Shown here one piece after another: positions 1 to 11,446 of a DNA stretch of 64,000 bases. The position numbers and the translations under genes were made by a program. The stretch is from Istiophorus platypterus (taxonomy: Eukaryota > Chordata > Actinopteri > Istiophoriformes > Istiophoridae): contig CM029121.1 of assembly GCA_016859345.1 (NCBI GenBank), positions 1,165,829-1,229,828 of the forward strand, in the 5' to 3' direction. The notes below the pieces were generated by a model. That model did no database searches. It had not been told where the DNA came from and worked only from the letters and a program-made list of their open reading frames with translations. The number at the start of each line of letters is the position of its first letter. The first letter of the stretch is position 1.

Positions 1-1816
1 GCTTTCTTTTTCGTTTTAAAACTGTTTTTGCTCCTTAATTTGTCGAACTATTCGCTTTATGAGTCAGTTGTTATTTTATACGTTTTTGAAATTCGATTTA
101 TACACTGAGTTTGTTAGGAGAAAGAAAGCTGCAGCAGAGAAATAATTGTTAAGTACCGTGTCATGATCCTGTTTTTACATGAATGTACATCTCAGAGTGA
201 TCTGATTTCAAAAAAATCAAAAAATCCCCAGGACACTAGCCCACACAAACAGCAAGAAACAAACTTGCTTCATTTTGGCAGCATGATTTGATCATTTTAT
301 GTCTAGTTACACAGACTGGTTATACACAAGAATAGCAGGATAAAAGGAAAAGACAGAGGTTTAGACATTAGTCCTGCTGTTAGGGGCATGAGAAGAAGGA
401 GGGGAAAGGAGAAAAAATAAGAAAAGTGAAGCAGGAATGCAGCAGTGTCTTGAATACTCATCCTTAATGAACAAGAGAAATAATTCCCACCAAGAACAAA
501 AGAATGAAACTGTAAGATACATTTAATGATGTAAGAAATAATGAGTACATCTGTGACATCATGTATGGAATAATTTATTGTTGAAGGTTGATCTGTTTTG
601 CTGTTTTATACCAGAAAATGCACAGTACTTGATTATCCTCTCTCAGTGACACAATTCATAGTTTTAATCTGCAGGCCAAAATTCACTTCCGTGTTTTCTT
701 TTACTAAACTTTGCAACCTGACTTATTAAGATTCACCAATTTTGTTTCAGTAGTTTAATTTCAATTCACTTTAACTCGTAACATTTGTTGCTAAATTAAG
801 ACTTTAAACAAAAGATACACAATACAAAACTGCACAATACTGTGCCACATTAAATATTGTAAAATGCTGTTAATCTCTACTTTCCTAACAATGTAGGTAC
901 AACTAAAAAACTAGAGTGGCAGCTATACATTTATATACCATACAAAGTATATACAGATGCATAATATTTTATAGAGTACAATATATCACCAAGGGTGGGG
1001 TTGCATTTGTATTTATGAAGGCTACAGTAAGTATGAGGTTCTGTGATGGATTACCAGGCTGGGTGGTCAGACAGCACAGAGGTCAAAGGTCTACTCACTC
1101 CTCCCTAGAAGTCCTGGGTCCAACAGTTTCTGTAATGACGGTCATTCATGAGGACTGAGAGCAGGACCACCACCTCCCTGGCCTGAGCTCTGTGTCTCTG
1201 ACTTGTCTGCATCATCCCACCCCCTGCTGGTCCACAAACAGCCCAATCACACTCTTCTGTTCATAGCTAAATGGTGCCCATGATTCTGGTGCATACGGTA
1301 CATACTGGTTATTTGGTGATACGACAAAAGAATTATCAAAAGTGAATCTTAAAGAAAATCAGTATCATGAGTATCCGTCTACATGTCTTATGGTGATACA
1401 AAATCTACAAATAAATTCAAGTCCAACGGTTGAGATATGTCTTTTTCATATATTACACATTTTATATATTAAAAATAATGAGGGATTTCTAACAGCTCAG
1501 TTTCCTATTCTAGTTGTTCTACATCCACACAGTGGATTTAACAACATTTCTTTTTCAAAAAAAGGGGGAATGTAGGAGGAATTTATCAAGTTGTGCCATG
1601 GATGTATTATTTAGCAATTTGGGGGCCTTTTTGTCTGGTTTTACATAATTTAAATGATAGTCTCTATTTTATCCAATTTTTAATTTTTGAGATCAGACAC
1701 CATGCCTTATCTCTCTGGTCATTTTTTCCCCTAAAAGTGCTTTTTATTGAACAGAAAATTCTACTGGCTTTATTGTACAATTTCTTAATGGCTATCCATT
1801 TCTCTCTCTCATTTTA

Positions 1817-1878
<62 letters not shown>

Positions 1879-2560
1879 TGTTTCCAAAAATTAACCCCCA
1901 TTCCATCTATGAGACAGACGTTTGGAAATATAATTTCATAATAACAGTCAGAAGCATTAAAGACCATGGTCTTTTTTCCCCATAAATGCGTTGACGTTTT
2001 ATGTGTGTGCAGTTATTCTATTTATATTCACAATCCTTTGAGAAAGAACTCCACCTTACAAATTCTTTATGATCTACTCACCAGGAATTGAGCACGGAAT
2101 AGTTAAACACGTTCAAAACATTATGTGACATTGCTAGTCTTGAATGTGCTTTCGTAGAGCTTGTTGTGATTGGTCCATTTAGCTGCGTCTCAGTTCCTGG
2201 ATTTTTGTTTTAGGAACAGTTTCGACGAGACAGTGCCAGTCAAAACATCCTTTAGAACGATTTTGGCTTCAAAATAAAATAGCAAAATAAGCGGGGATGA
2301 TAATAAAAAATTACATCAACAGTTAAATTTTGAGATACCACTGACTCAGTTTTTTTAATTCAAGCTAAATGGCACTTAATATGGTGGTGCAAAAGTTTTT
2401 CCAACAATGTTTAGTAACACCTCTTCAGTTAAAATCATCTAAAATGTTTGAGGTCGCAATAAATGGTTAAACGAAGCTAGTTTACTGTCATATCTGTTAT
2501 ATTCAACTGTATATATCATCATCTTTAGCCATTATTAATTTTATTGTATTACTAATTAAT
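1..2560. other. Non-coding flank left of klhl36
   Basis: This is AT-rich DNA in which I see no exon chain and no recognisable protein similarity. It holds a (TG)n microsatellite at about 1819-1875. The short open frames here (for example 916-1158, 1342-1575 and 1593-1985) have no family similarity, and the last runs through the TG repeat. Nothing marks the end of a neighbouring gene. Confidence 0.6.
1819..1875. repeat. (TG)n microsatellite
   Basis: An uninterrupted TG dinucleotide tract of about 57 bp is visible directly. It lies in intergenic DNA left of klhl36. Confidence 0.95.
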
Positions 2561-2569
2561 TGACTTTAT

Positions 2570-2888
2570 TTTGTAGTCATAGCCCGAAGAAATGTATTGT
2601 GAAAGCCTCGGACGGGTTTGTTTATTCCGGCTGGCTGGGAGCGGCTGGCTGGGAGCGGCTGCCTCGGTGCTCCCGTCTCCGCTCGCAGGAATATCTGCCT
2701 GCAGGAGGAGGATGTGTGAAAAGACAACATCTCAGGAAGCGGCCACCTTGGTGTGGCCCTTGAAAAGCGCCAGGGTTCGCCTGTTTGCTTGTTTGCTCGT
2801 CCTCCGTGTGCTACGTTGCGGTAAAAGAGATGCTGTTGACCGTAGCACCGTGTGACCCCGTGTCTTCTGATCCACCACTCGTTCAGAT
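2570..2888 (+). promoter_or_regulatory. klhl36: klhl36 promoter / 5' non-coding exon (GC-rich)
   Basis: A locally GC- and CpG-richer stretch stands out from the AT-rich flank and contains a direct repeat of 'ggctgggagcggct' at about 2630-2660. It ends at a good splice donor (TTCAGAT|GTAAGT, intron from 2889). The next acceptor is TATACTTCAG at 3142, and the klhl36 start codon follows 25 bases later at 3168. I infer a non-coding first exon. The transcription start itself cannot be fixed. Confidence 0.6.
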
Positions 2889-3167
2889 GTAAGTAGCAGT
2901 CAGTTTATGACGGTGAGAGCTTTCTAGGCTTCAGGTCAGAAGCGGACAGAGTTGGAATAGTGTCTTGTCATGGACTGTGTGAGTTGTTGGTTTTCTAGCT
3001 AACAGTGTGAGAACTAGCAGTTGTACATGTCCATGTTACATGTAACTCGGGACACACGGCAAATCCTATATACATACATTCATACGTTTAATTCTTTAGT
3101 ACAATTTTCACTAAGAATTTGTGTCTGTTTGTATATACTTCAGATAATGCCTGCCTGAGGGGACACG

Positions 3168-3227
3168 ATGGACAGTGGTAAACCGAGCCGTGTGTGTCGG
3201 CCTCAGCGGATTAGTGAATCGTCCAAG

Positions 3228-3299
<72 letters not shown>

Positions 3300-6200
3300 A
3301 CTGATCACAGTACTAAGCCATACAGTCAGCCTCTTTCTCACACACACGTCAATGCAAAGAAGAGGGACATGACTCATTTACATCGGTTAGGTGAACATTA
3401 CATTCAGTCACTGAGGCAGGAGTGTTTCATTTCATTTTTAAATCTGCTTTGTTCATATTGGCTATCATTTTTCATCTCCTATTTTTCTTGGTGCATTGCC
3501 ACATTTCTTGGCACAATCAATCAGTGGGATAGCATGACACCATTGATAGACATGTGGATTGCATTACCCAGATGTTTGTGTGCAAATGTTTACATCCTTG
3601 TAGGTGTGCTAGTAGAATGTAAGATGGATTAAACACAGGGGGCCCGCCCATTAAAACATTGCTACCAGTGGTCAAAAACTTCACATAGTACCTGTAAAGC
3701 CCTTATGGCTAGAATTATTATCTGACAAACTGAACAAAGTAAAATGGGCAAAAAATCTGCACTGTTCCTTCAAACCCTGTCCAGTCAACAAACACAAACA
3801 GCTGCACCAGACAAAACAATATGATGTAATATAAAAAATGTTGGACAAAATGTTCTAACTACCATTTCAATTACCAGTAATGAACCTTTAAACTAAATAA
3901 ATAACTTTTTATTTATATCTAAAACAAAGAGAGCTCTGTCTTTTATTTATGATTATTTATAAATTAAAAATAATTAAAACATTTTTGCTACCCACAAATG
4001 CAGAGGAGTTGATGGACTTTTTTCAACCCAGTTTTCCTCACAAGCTGCATTCTGTCCCAACGTTATCAACCAAGACAACAGTGCAGTGGTAATGTAGCCT
4101 GAGAGGCAAAATCCAGGACAAAAACTTCTACAAATCTTTCACTACTGCTTTTAAATCTTAAATACTGCACAGTAAAAAGTGAAGATGGCTCAGATGATTG
4201 TTTTAACATTTCAGCGTTTAGTGGTGTTTTAGTGAAGGAATCAAACTGAAACTGTAAAAGTGAGGGGGGCAAAAATAGGATACTGAAAAGTGCAAGGGAA
4301 AATTGGTCTCCCTAGACATTCAACAAACTTGTGGTGTCATATTGACAGGTGTTCCAGTGGGTGGACCGCGCTACAGAGTTGTTGCAGGGCTTCAATGAGC
4401 AGCGTCAGCACAGCCAGTTCTGTGATGTGGTGCTGGTCGCTGACAACCAGCGAATCCCCGCTCACCGAGCCCTGCTGGCCATCTCTAGCCCATACTTTCA
4501 TGCTATGTTCACCTTGGGCATGAGGGAGGAGCGTCAGGAGGAGGTACATAGGATGCTGCAAAGAAAATTTTATAGACGGGAAATATCATGGCATTTTGGA
4601 TAATTACATCATTTGGAGTTCTTTGGCTCCCTTTCTCATTTTCAATTGCATCATGATTTTTCTGATAGATGCAGTACTCTCACTTTCTCATCAAAATTTT
4701 CTTGTAGAATATCAATAATGAAGTCATTAAGATGATTTCAGTGGAGAGCATAGATATTATTACTTGTCCGACTCCTAAAGAATCCTCATTGTCCTCTTCC
4801 TGTCTACAGGTTGAGCTGGTTGGGATGTCCTACATCGGTCTGAAGGCTGTAGTGGACTTCCTGTACAGTGGAGAGCTAACACTGGATGGAGGAAGCATTG
4901 ATAATGTGCTGGAAGCTGCCCACCTCCTCCAGGTAAGAAAAAGGGCAGACAGACAATCAACTCAACAGTAACAAAAATTGAGGTTTGTGATGAAGGCAAG
5001 GGAAGTGTTTGCCATTCCCAGTAAATGCATGAACTAAATGTTTCATCCAACTAAAGGCCTAGATGGTTAGTTTTAGTCTCATTCTTCACATTATGTTATT
5101 TAGCATTTATACAGATAGATACTGTGAGGGTTGGGGTCAGTGTATAAAATAGTTTGTAATGAATAAGAATTCTTGGATGAAACCATTTATAGATATATTT
5201 AAGACTACTGATGTATATAACTATGTTTGAGCACAACTATTGTTATACTATGTCTCTATATCTGTTTACAATTGCATATATGGTACAGTTTGGTTTAAAC
5301 TACTCATTGTTTATATAGTGCTTATTATTGCTAAATAAGAGAGGTTAAAATTTATTGTTAATATTTAAATTGTAAAAAAAATGAAAATATGAAAAAAGAA
5401 AATAACTATATATTGTGATCAAAGCAAAGTTTCATTATTTAAAAAAAGTAAGAAAACAAATGCATCTCTGTTTCTACCCACTGATCTCAGGATCTGCCTC
5501 GTACTGGAATATCAAACCAAGTGGCAAATGTTAACTGTAGTGAACTGCTGTTGTTTAGGTGTGGCAGGTGGTGGATTTTTGCTGCCAGTACCTGGAGCGG
5601 GGGGTGAGCGAGGACAATTACCTGTACCTGCAGGAACTGGCTCTTCTTTACAGTCTGGGGCGACTGGACAGCTTCATCGACCAATTCATTCTCACACGCT
5701 TCGCCACGCTCTCTTTCACCCCGAACTTTCTTCACAAAATTCCTTTACACAAACTCACCTCCTATCTCTCAAGTGACCAGGTACTATACTCTGGATATTT
5801 TATGTGTTGTGACCAAAAGAGTATTCTTGAGTTTCAAGTAGTATTTGACAAATCGATCTGACCATGACTAAACATGAAATACACATTTTGTTTGTGGAGA
5901 TGCAATATTTGCTAAAATCATCACTCAGTAAGTACAGCTCCCCTCTTCACGGATAGGTTCACCATGACAGCGAGCAGGCACTTCTCCAGACCACCATGCA
6001 ATGGCTCAGCCACACTCCTGAGCGGATGGCCCACGCCAGACAGCTCCTCTCCCACATCCGCTTCCCTCTGATGCCGGGGGTGGACTTATTGAACCGGGTG
6101 CTGCCAGCAGTGCGGGCTCTGCTGCCAGAGGAAGCTGGCTGTGAGGCCCTGGTGGAGGAGGCTCTTGAGTATCATGCCACTCCCAGCGCACAACCGCTCC

Positions 6201-8969
6201 TACAAACAGGGAGCACCATGCTGAGGGGAGGAGTGGAGCAGCTGCTGCTGATTGGAGGAGAGGTACAGATGGGAGATGGATCACTTTGACAATAATGATC
6301 TAATTTTTGAAGAAATCAAAGTCAGATGAGGGCATTTATAGAATATGTAAATTTGTGTGTTAGTAATTTCCAAGGTTCCCTGTTATATGAAAAGGTGTCA
6401 TTCTCTTTTGCGGTGAAATTAGGTCACATTCCTGAATTTCTGATCTTCAATCAGTAGAGAAAAAAAATCTTTCATGATTCTTTTTAATTAATTAATTTAT
6501 TTCTTTTTTAATTACAACCCTATTAATATATATGCTGAAAACATAAGCAAATCAGAGTTGGACTTGAGTCAGACTTTATTCAAAAAATTAAGACTTGAGA
6601 CTTGATTAAGGCTTGACTGATAAGTGGCTCCCTAATGACTTGAAAGCAAAAAAAAATTATGAAGTCGAAAATTTTTACCTGGTAAAATCTTGGAAAGATT
6701 AAAAATAAGACCACTGGCAGGCCTGCATACCTAACATACACCTAAGCTTAAAAGACCTGTAACTGGACCTAGACTTGTCCCTAAGACCCTAAGATTTGGC
6801 TTGAGACTTGCCATTGTAAGACTTGTGATTTAACTTAGACCTCTCCACGAAGACTTTACTTAAGACTCTATTATAAGGCTATATATTTACTATTGTAACA
6901 CTTGTTGCTTGACTTGGAATTGTCTTTGAACATTTGAAACTATTTTAGGCAGGGGAATGTGGTTGCCCTTTTCTTTAGAGTAAATGCTCCTTCATGAATC
7001 TGAGATCGTTAAGCTAATTTGAAGCCTGCCTTTACTTCTTTCCTTATTAAAGGAAACTCCCAATGCCTGCATATATCATGACCAGAACAGCAGCTCATTA
7101 GATTCCTATGCCATCCTGTCTTTACTTCTTGAGGTGTCAGAATTTGGTGAGGAGCTGAGCGCCAATGTTTGTCGTCTGGATGGTGAAACAGGAAGCTGGG
7201 AGGTTGAAACAGAGCTGCCGGCCCAGCGGAGCCACCACTGCCTGGCAGTGCTGGGGGGCTTCATCTTCGCTGCAGGCGGTAGCTCGTCTAGGGAAAACGG
7301 TGGAGATTCTGCCTGTAACCTGCTGTACAGATACGACCCCCGCCACAACCAGTGGACCAGGGTACGGTGCCAAACAGCCAGTTCCATTCTCCTTATCAAA
7401 TACATGTTTAAAAACAATTGTGCATTGAACATGCAGACTTAGGTGTGCCAAAGCACTAACAAAATTGCCAAAACATACAGGTAATTTCGAAAGTTGTCAG
7501 AGTAAACGAAAATTCCCCATCCTCCAGCAGCCAATAATTATTCTTTCATTTTTTTATTGCTTCCTGTTTGTTTTTCTTTTAGCAGATAAATAGCCCAGAC
7601 ACAGTGTCAGTATGATGTTTTTCCAGGGTGCTCCAATGAACCAAAGGCGAGTGGATTTTTACCTGGGGGCAGTGGGAGAGTGCCTGATTGCCGTGGGTGG
7701 GAGGAATGACAATGGAGCTTTGTCTTCTGTGGAGGTTTATTGCCCTGCGGACGACTGCTGGTCCTATGTGGCAGGACTGCCCAGGTAGGAACACAAGTTA
7801 CTACTGGGTGTGCTGTTTCATGGGGACATTTCACTGAAAGATGGGTTGCCATGAAACTTGTTAAAAACATTTTTTGTCTCCTAAGGATTTATCCTCACTT
7901 GTGACTATTGGTAGCAACCCACTGTCTTTCAGAGAGTGATTAGGTTTTCTGTCCAGGAATTTAACTGTTTTGGTTCACTCTCACCAAGCTCAACAATCTT
8001 ATTTCCAGCAGCAGCTGTCAGCCAGAAATCTCTGCTGAATGCACTGTGCAGCAACAAACTACAGACAAGGTTTTGCCCCCATTGGCCAGAAAATAAATGT
8101 ATAATGCCATTTTGTCTCCATTATTATTGTAGTTGTTGTTAGTAATAATATGCTAATAATATCATGACAGTTTAGCACGCACACACACACATACACTCCT
8201 ACAAACATCAAATTAATAGACACAACAATTTGATATTCTTGTCTCCCGTATGTTGCTATGTTCTTTTGTAATTGTCTTTCATTTGTTTTGTTTTCCTTGT
8301 GTTGCCCTGATCTTGATCTATGTCATAAGAACAGACAAACAGGGCTGCTCGACCTCCTGTGGCTCAAAAGCAGGCAACACCATGAAACAGAGAAATAATA
8401 ACTGTGTGACCGTCCAAATACTTGTGTTCCTTACTGTTAATGTGTTTTTCTCTGTATGTTTGTGTGTGAAGAGAGAGGTTAGTTATTCACATGCAAGACC
8501 TGGTAGTTACTGGATATACTATGAATACTTGGGTGAAACATACTAATATCAACTTAGTGGTGTGGCTATCCAATAACCTAACTCTAAACAGAGATGACAG
8601 TAAAGCTTGGTGGATACATTAACCATATCAATACATATACATTTGCAGTTTAACAGTCCTGTGCTTAGCTGTAAAATGGTACTCTATGCTAGGCCCAGTT
8701 CAGTTCAGTTAAATTTTATTGAAACAGCACCAAATCATAACAGACCATGACTAAGCATTTGGCAACAGTTACAAGGAAAAACTCCCTTTTAATACATAGG
8801 AATCATTAACAGAACCCAGCTAAGGGTGGGGCGTGGGTTGTCTGCTTTGACTGGGTTGCGGGGGGTAGGGGGGTACAATACATTAACATGAAGATGTATA
8901 ATAATGATAGGACTGATTAAAAAAAAAAGAAGAAGAATTACAATGAAAGGGCTGATGATGATGATGATT

Positions 8970-9016
<47 letters not shown>

Positions 9017-9152
9017 AATCATAATAAGTCAAGCAGTGGATGTTGAGCAGAATCATGGAGGCAGTAGGGGGTTTGCTGTTAAAGATCCCGACTCTGCAGC
9101 ACCAGAGGCAGAAAAACCTGCAGAAAGTGACATTATTCGTTTTGTTATTAGT

Positions 9153-9196
<44 letters not shown>

Positions 9197-10324
9197 TAGA
9201 CATCTTTATGTTGAAACTGTATTGTACTATGTTCTCCTTCCTCCCTGCTCACACATCTTTTTCAGTTCAACGTTTCTACTTGTTAAAAGAGTTTTTCGTT
9301 GCCACTGTCACCGAGTGGTTGCTCATGGGGGAAATGTCCAGTCTAGACCTTCTCTATATGAAAAGTGCCATGAGATTACCTCTGTCATGATGTGGTGCCA
9401 TATGAATAAAACTGAAATTAGAGAAAAGTAGGTAATGAGCTGAACTTGATCGGAGGTGCCCTGTACAGATGACAAACCCTTTTTATTTAGGAAATATGTT
9501 TTTTTCCCTGGGACCAAACGCAGGTCAAAGTTTAGTTCTAGTTTTCAGCCATACAGACGTTTTGCTTATTATTGTGTAATGTTAGCATTACAGGGCTGTT
9601 AGCATGGGTGGTGACATTTAGTCTTAATTATTAAATGTTTTATTGTTTTTCCATTTTTTGTCCCTGTATCACAGTTGTTGAATTTTCTCTCAGCTAGTGT
9701 TTTCTTATAAATGCTTCTACAATTTGCTTTCTAAATTATGTCTTTTCTAGGTTTACTTATGGCCATGCTGGGACAGTCCACCATGGTGTGGTCTACATCT
9801 CAGGCGGCCATGACTATCAGATTGGCCCATACCGCAGAGATGTCCTGAGTTTTGATCCATTACGGGTTGGTGATGTGTGGGTGGAACGCCAGGCCATGTC
9901 TCTGGCCCGGGGTTGGCACTGCATGGCCTCCCTCAACCACCTCATCTACGCCATTGGTGGCAGCAACGATCACGAGGACACCACAGAGCGCTTCGACATC
10001 CTGCAGGTCGAGTCCTACAACCCACGAAGCGGCCAGTGGAGCCAGGTGGCAGCACTGCTGCTGCCCAACAGTGAGGCGGGGCTTGCAGTATGGGGAGGGA
10101 AGATCTATGTGCTCGGAGGCTACAGCTGGGAGAGCATGGCTTTCTCAAGAGTCACTCAGGTATACAACCCTGACAAAGGTTCATGGTCCAGAGGGCCTGA
10201 CTTGCCAAAACGCATCGCAGGGGCCTCAGCATGTGTGTGCACTGTAAAGCCCTCACCTTCATCACCCTCTCTGGAGAAGAGTAAGATCGGACAAAGAGTG
10301 AAAGGAAGACCAAACCCCATGTAA
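3168..10324 (+). CDS. klhl36: Kelch-like protein 36 (BTB-BACK-Kelch CUL3 adaptor)
   Basis: Eight coding exons: 3168-3227, 4349-4543, 4810-4932, 5559-5780, 5957-6262, 7134-7361, 7627-7784 and 9751-10324. They total 1866 bases and encode 621 aa; human KLHL36 is about 616. The N-terminus (MDSGKPSRVCRPQRISESSK) is close to the human start, which fixes the first exon although it is only 20 codons. The BTB domain lies at about residues 45-150 (FCDVVLVADNQRIPAHRALL), BACK at about 155-260 (SEDNYLYLQELALLYSL) and the Kelch repeats at about 295-600 with repeated GG doublets (VYISGGHDYQIGPYRR, KIYVLGGYSWES). In this family BTB-BACK binds cullin-3 and Kelch recruits the substrate for ubiquitination; the substrate cannot be told from sequence. 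All introns are GT-AG and phases close. Exon 1's donor runs straight into a TG/GA repeat. Confidence 0.95.
3229..3295 (+). repeat. (TG)n(AG)n compound microsatellite at klhl36 exon-1 donor
   Basis: A TG run followed by an AG run starts only a base or two after the exon-1 splice donor (AAG|GTTTGTGTG at 3228). Any length change here alters the intron immediately beside the 5' splice site. Confidence 0.95.
8697..8830 (-). repeat. Dispersed teleost repeat copy (reverse orientation), klhl36 intron 7
   Basis: The stretch reading 'ttattgaaacagcaccaaat' followed by 'aaggaaaaactccctttt' is the reverse complement of a repeat common in teleost genomes that ends in '...GGCGCTATATAAATAAAATTGAATTG'. A second copy in the opposite orientation lies at about 9265-9425. 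Family assignment is from memory of fish genomes and was not searched. Confidence 0.6.
8945..9030. repeat. (ATC/ATG)n trinucleotide microsatellite
   Basis: A GATGATGAT tract switches to TCATCATCA and continues to about 9020. It is short inverted trinucleotide DNA in klhl36 intron 7. The open frames it creates code for Met, Ile or Asp runs and are artefacts. Confidence 0.95.
9157..9196. repeat. (ATT)n trinucleotide microsatellite
   Basis: A perfect ATT tract of about 40 bp lies in klhl36 intron 7, between the two inverted dispersed-repeat copies. Confidence 0.95.
9265..9425 (+). repeat. Dispersed teleost repeat copy (forward orientation), klhl36 intron 7
   Basis: The sequence runs '...gttgccactgtcaccgagtg..ctcatgggggaaatgt...tctagaccttctctatatgaaaagtgccatgag..gatgtggtgccatatgaataaaactgaaat'. 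This is a diverged copy of the fish repeat ending in 'GATTTGGCGCTATATAAATAAAATTGAA'. It is inverted relative to 8697-8830; a third copy lies at 40095-40320. Confidence 0.65.
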
Positions 10325-11120
10325 CAACATTTATGAAAGACTTTCTTTTTTTCCAGAAATACAAGGCCTGACTTTTGGTAGAAAGAGAGCCTCAGATATT
10401 TCTGATAGAAGATGAATATTTTGTTATGTCCCCCACGCAAGTATAGGAGTAATTTTCTTGTAAGGCCAGAGGCCATCCAGCATTACAGTAAGGGAGAGGA
10501 GGAGCAAAGATGCTAAACACTGAAATAACCAGAGTTTCTTGGTGTTGCCATTAAAATTTTCATTAACTTTACTTTAACTTTAATTCTGTAAATTATTGGT
10601 GTAAATAACTGTTTTACAGTTGAACAACGTTATTTGTAAAATTGTAAAAATTGCTTGGAATCCTTTCTGGGCTGCAGTGTGTGTGATCAGTAGCTCCTGT
10701 TTGTTACAGCTAGAGTTGGCTGGTCCGCTCTGCTCTGAGAGTACCTGGGTAACGGTGGAGAAAGTGCCATCACAATTGAAGAAAATTGTTATTTAAAGCT
10801 TTCTTTATAATTGCTCAACCAAAAAATGTCAGTCACAGTCGACATTGCATTTCCTTGGGACCTCAGTAATACATCTGCAAAATTTGAAGTCAATTGGATG
10901 AATGGTTGTCGAAAACATGCAAATATGGATGTACAGACAGATAAACAGAGATTTCACCATTTATACTTAGATTTGTCTGTTTGTGCCTTACAATAACATC
11001 ACTTCCTGTTTAGTCACTTCCTGTTTAGTTTGGCAAGACAACAATGTACAGTACATTCATGTTTACAACAATGTACAATGAAATATTTAGTTAAGAACAC
11101 AGGCACTGAATGTTTTTGAA
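10325..11120. other. klhl36 3' flank / convergent intergenic gap
   Basis: The 3' end of klhl36 faces the 3' end of the AKR gene. A possible ATTAAA poly(A) hexamer for klhl36 is at 10550-10555; I see no AATAAA nearer. At about 10830-10960 is a diverged dispersed-repeat-like segment ('caattggatgaatggttgtcg ... acagacagataaacagag'). No gene is seen. Confidence 0.5.
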
Positions 11121-11124
11121 TTGT

Positions 11125-11130
11125 TTTATT
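11125..11130 (-). promoter_or_regulatory. Poly(A) signal of the AKR gene
   Basis: AATAAA on the minus strand (TTTATT on plus), about 320 bases after the AKR stop codon. It is the first canonical hexamer downstream. Confidence 0.55.
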
Positions 11131-11446
11131 TAAAGTTTTCACAGGCATGTTAAAGAACATGGCAGTAAATGGTGAACTACGACTTGGTCTTCTTCAGCTA
11201 CAGTTGAAAATAGAAAAGAGCTTTTCAGTGCCCTGATATATGTATTACATTCACATTTGGAAACTGAATATTCTTTCAGATTTGTATTCACCTTCACATT
11301 TCATCATTATTAGGTAAACAAGTCACTGATGAATTACAGTGTGTGATGCTGTAGGTAGACTGCATATAGCTGCTCTGAGTCTTGTTTCTGTTAATGCTAT
11401 CGGTAGATCCAGTTTGTCGTCTAGTCTCGCCACCCTCCAGGCAGCT

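Noticed and set aside
8789..9431. Open frames coding for Met, Ile, Asp or Asn runs, on both strands
   Set aside because: They are translations of ATC/ATT trinucleotide repeats inside klhl36 intron 7.
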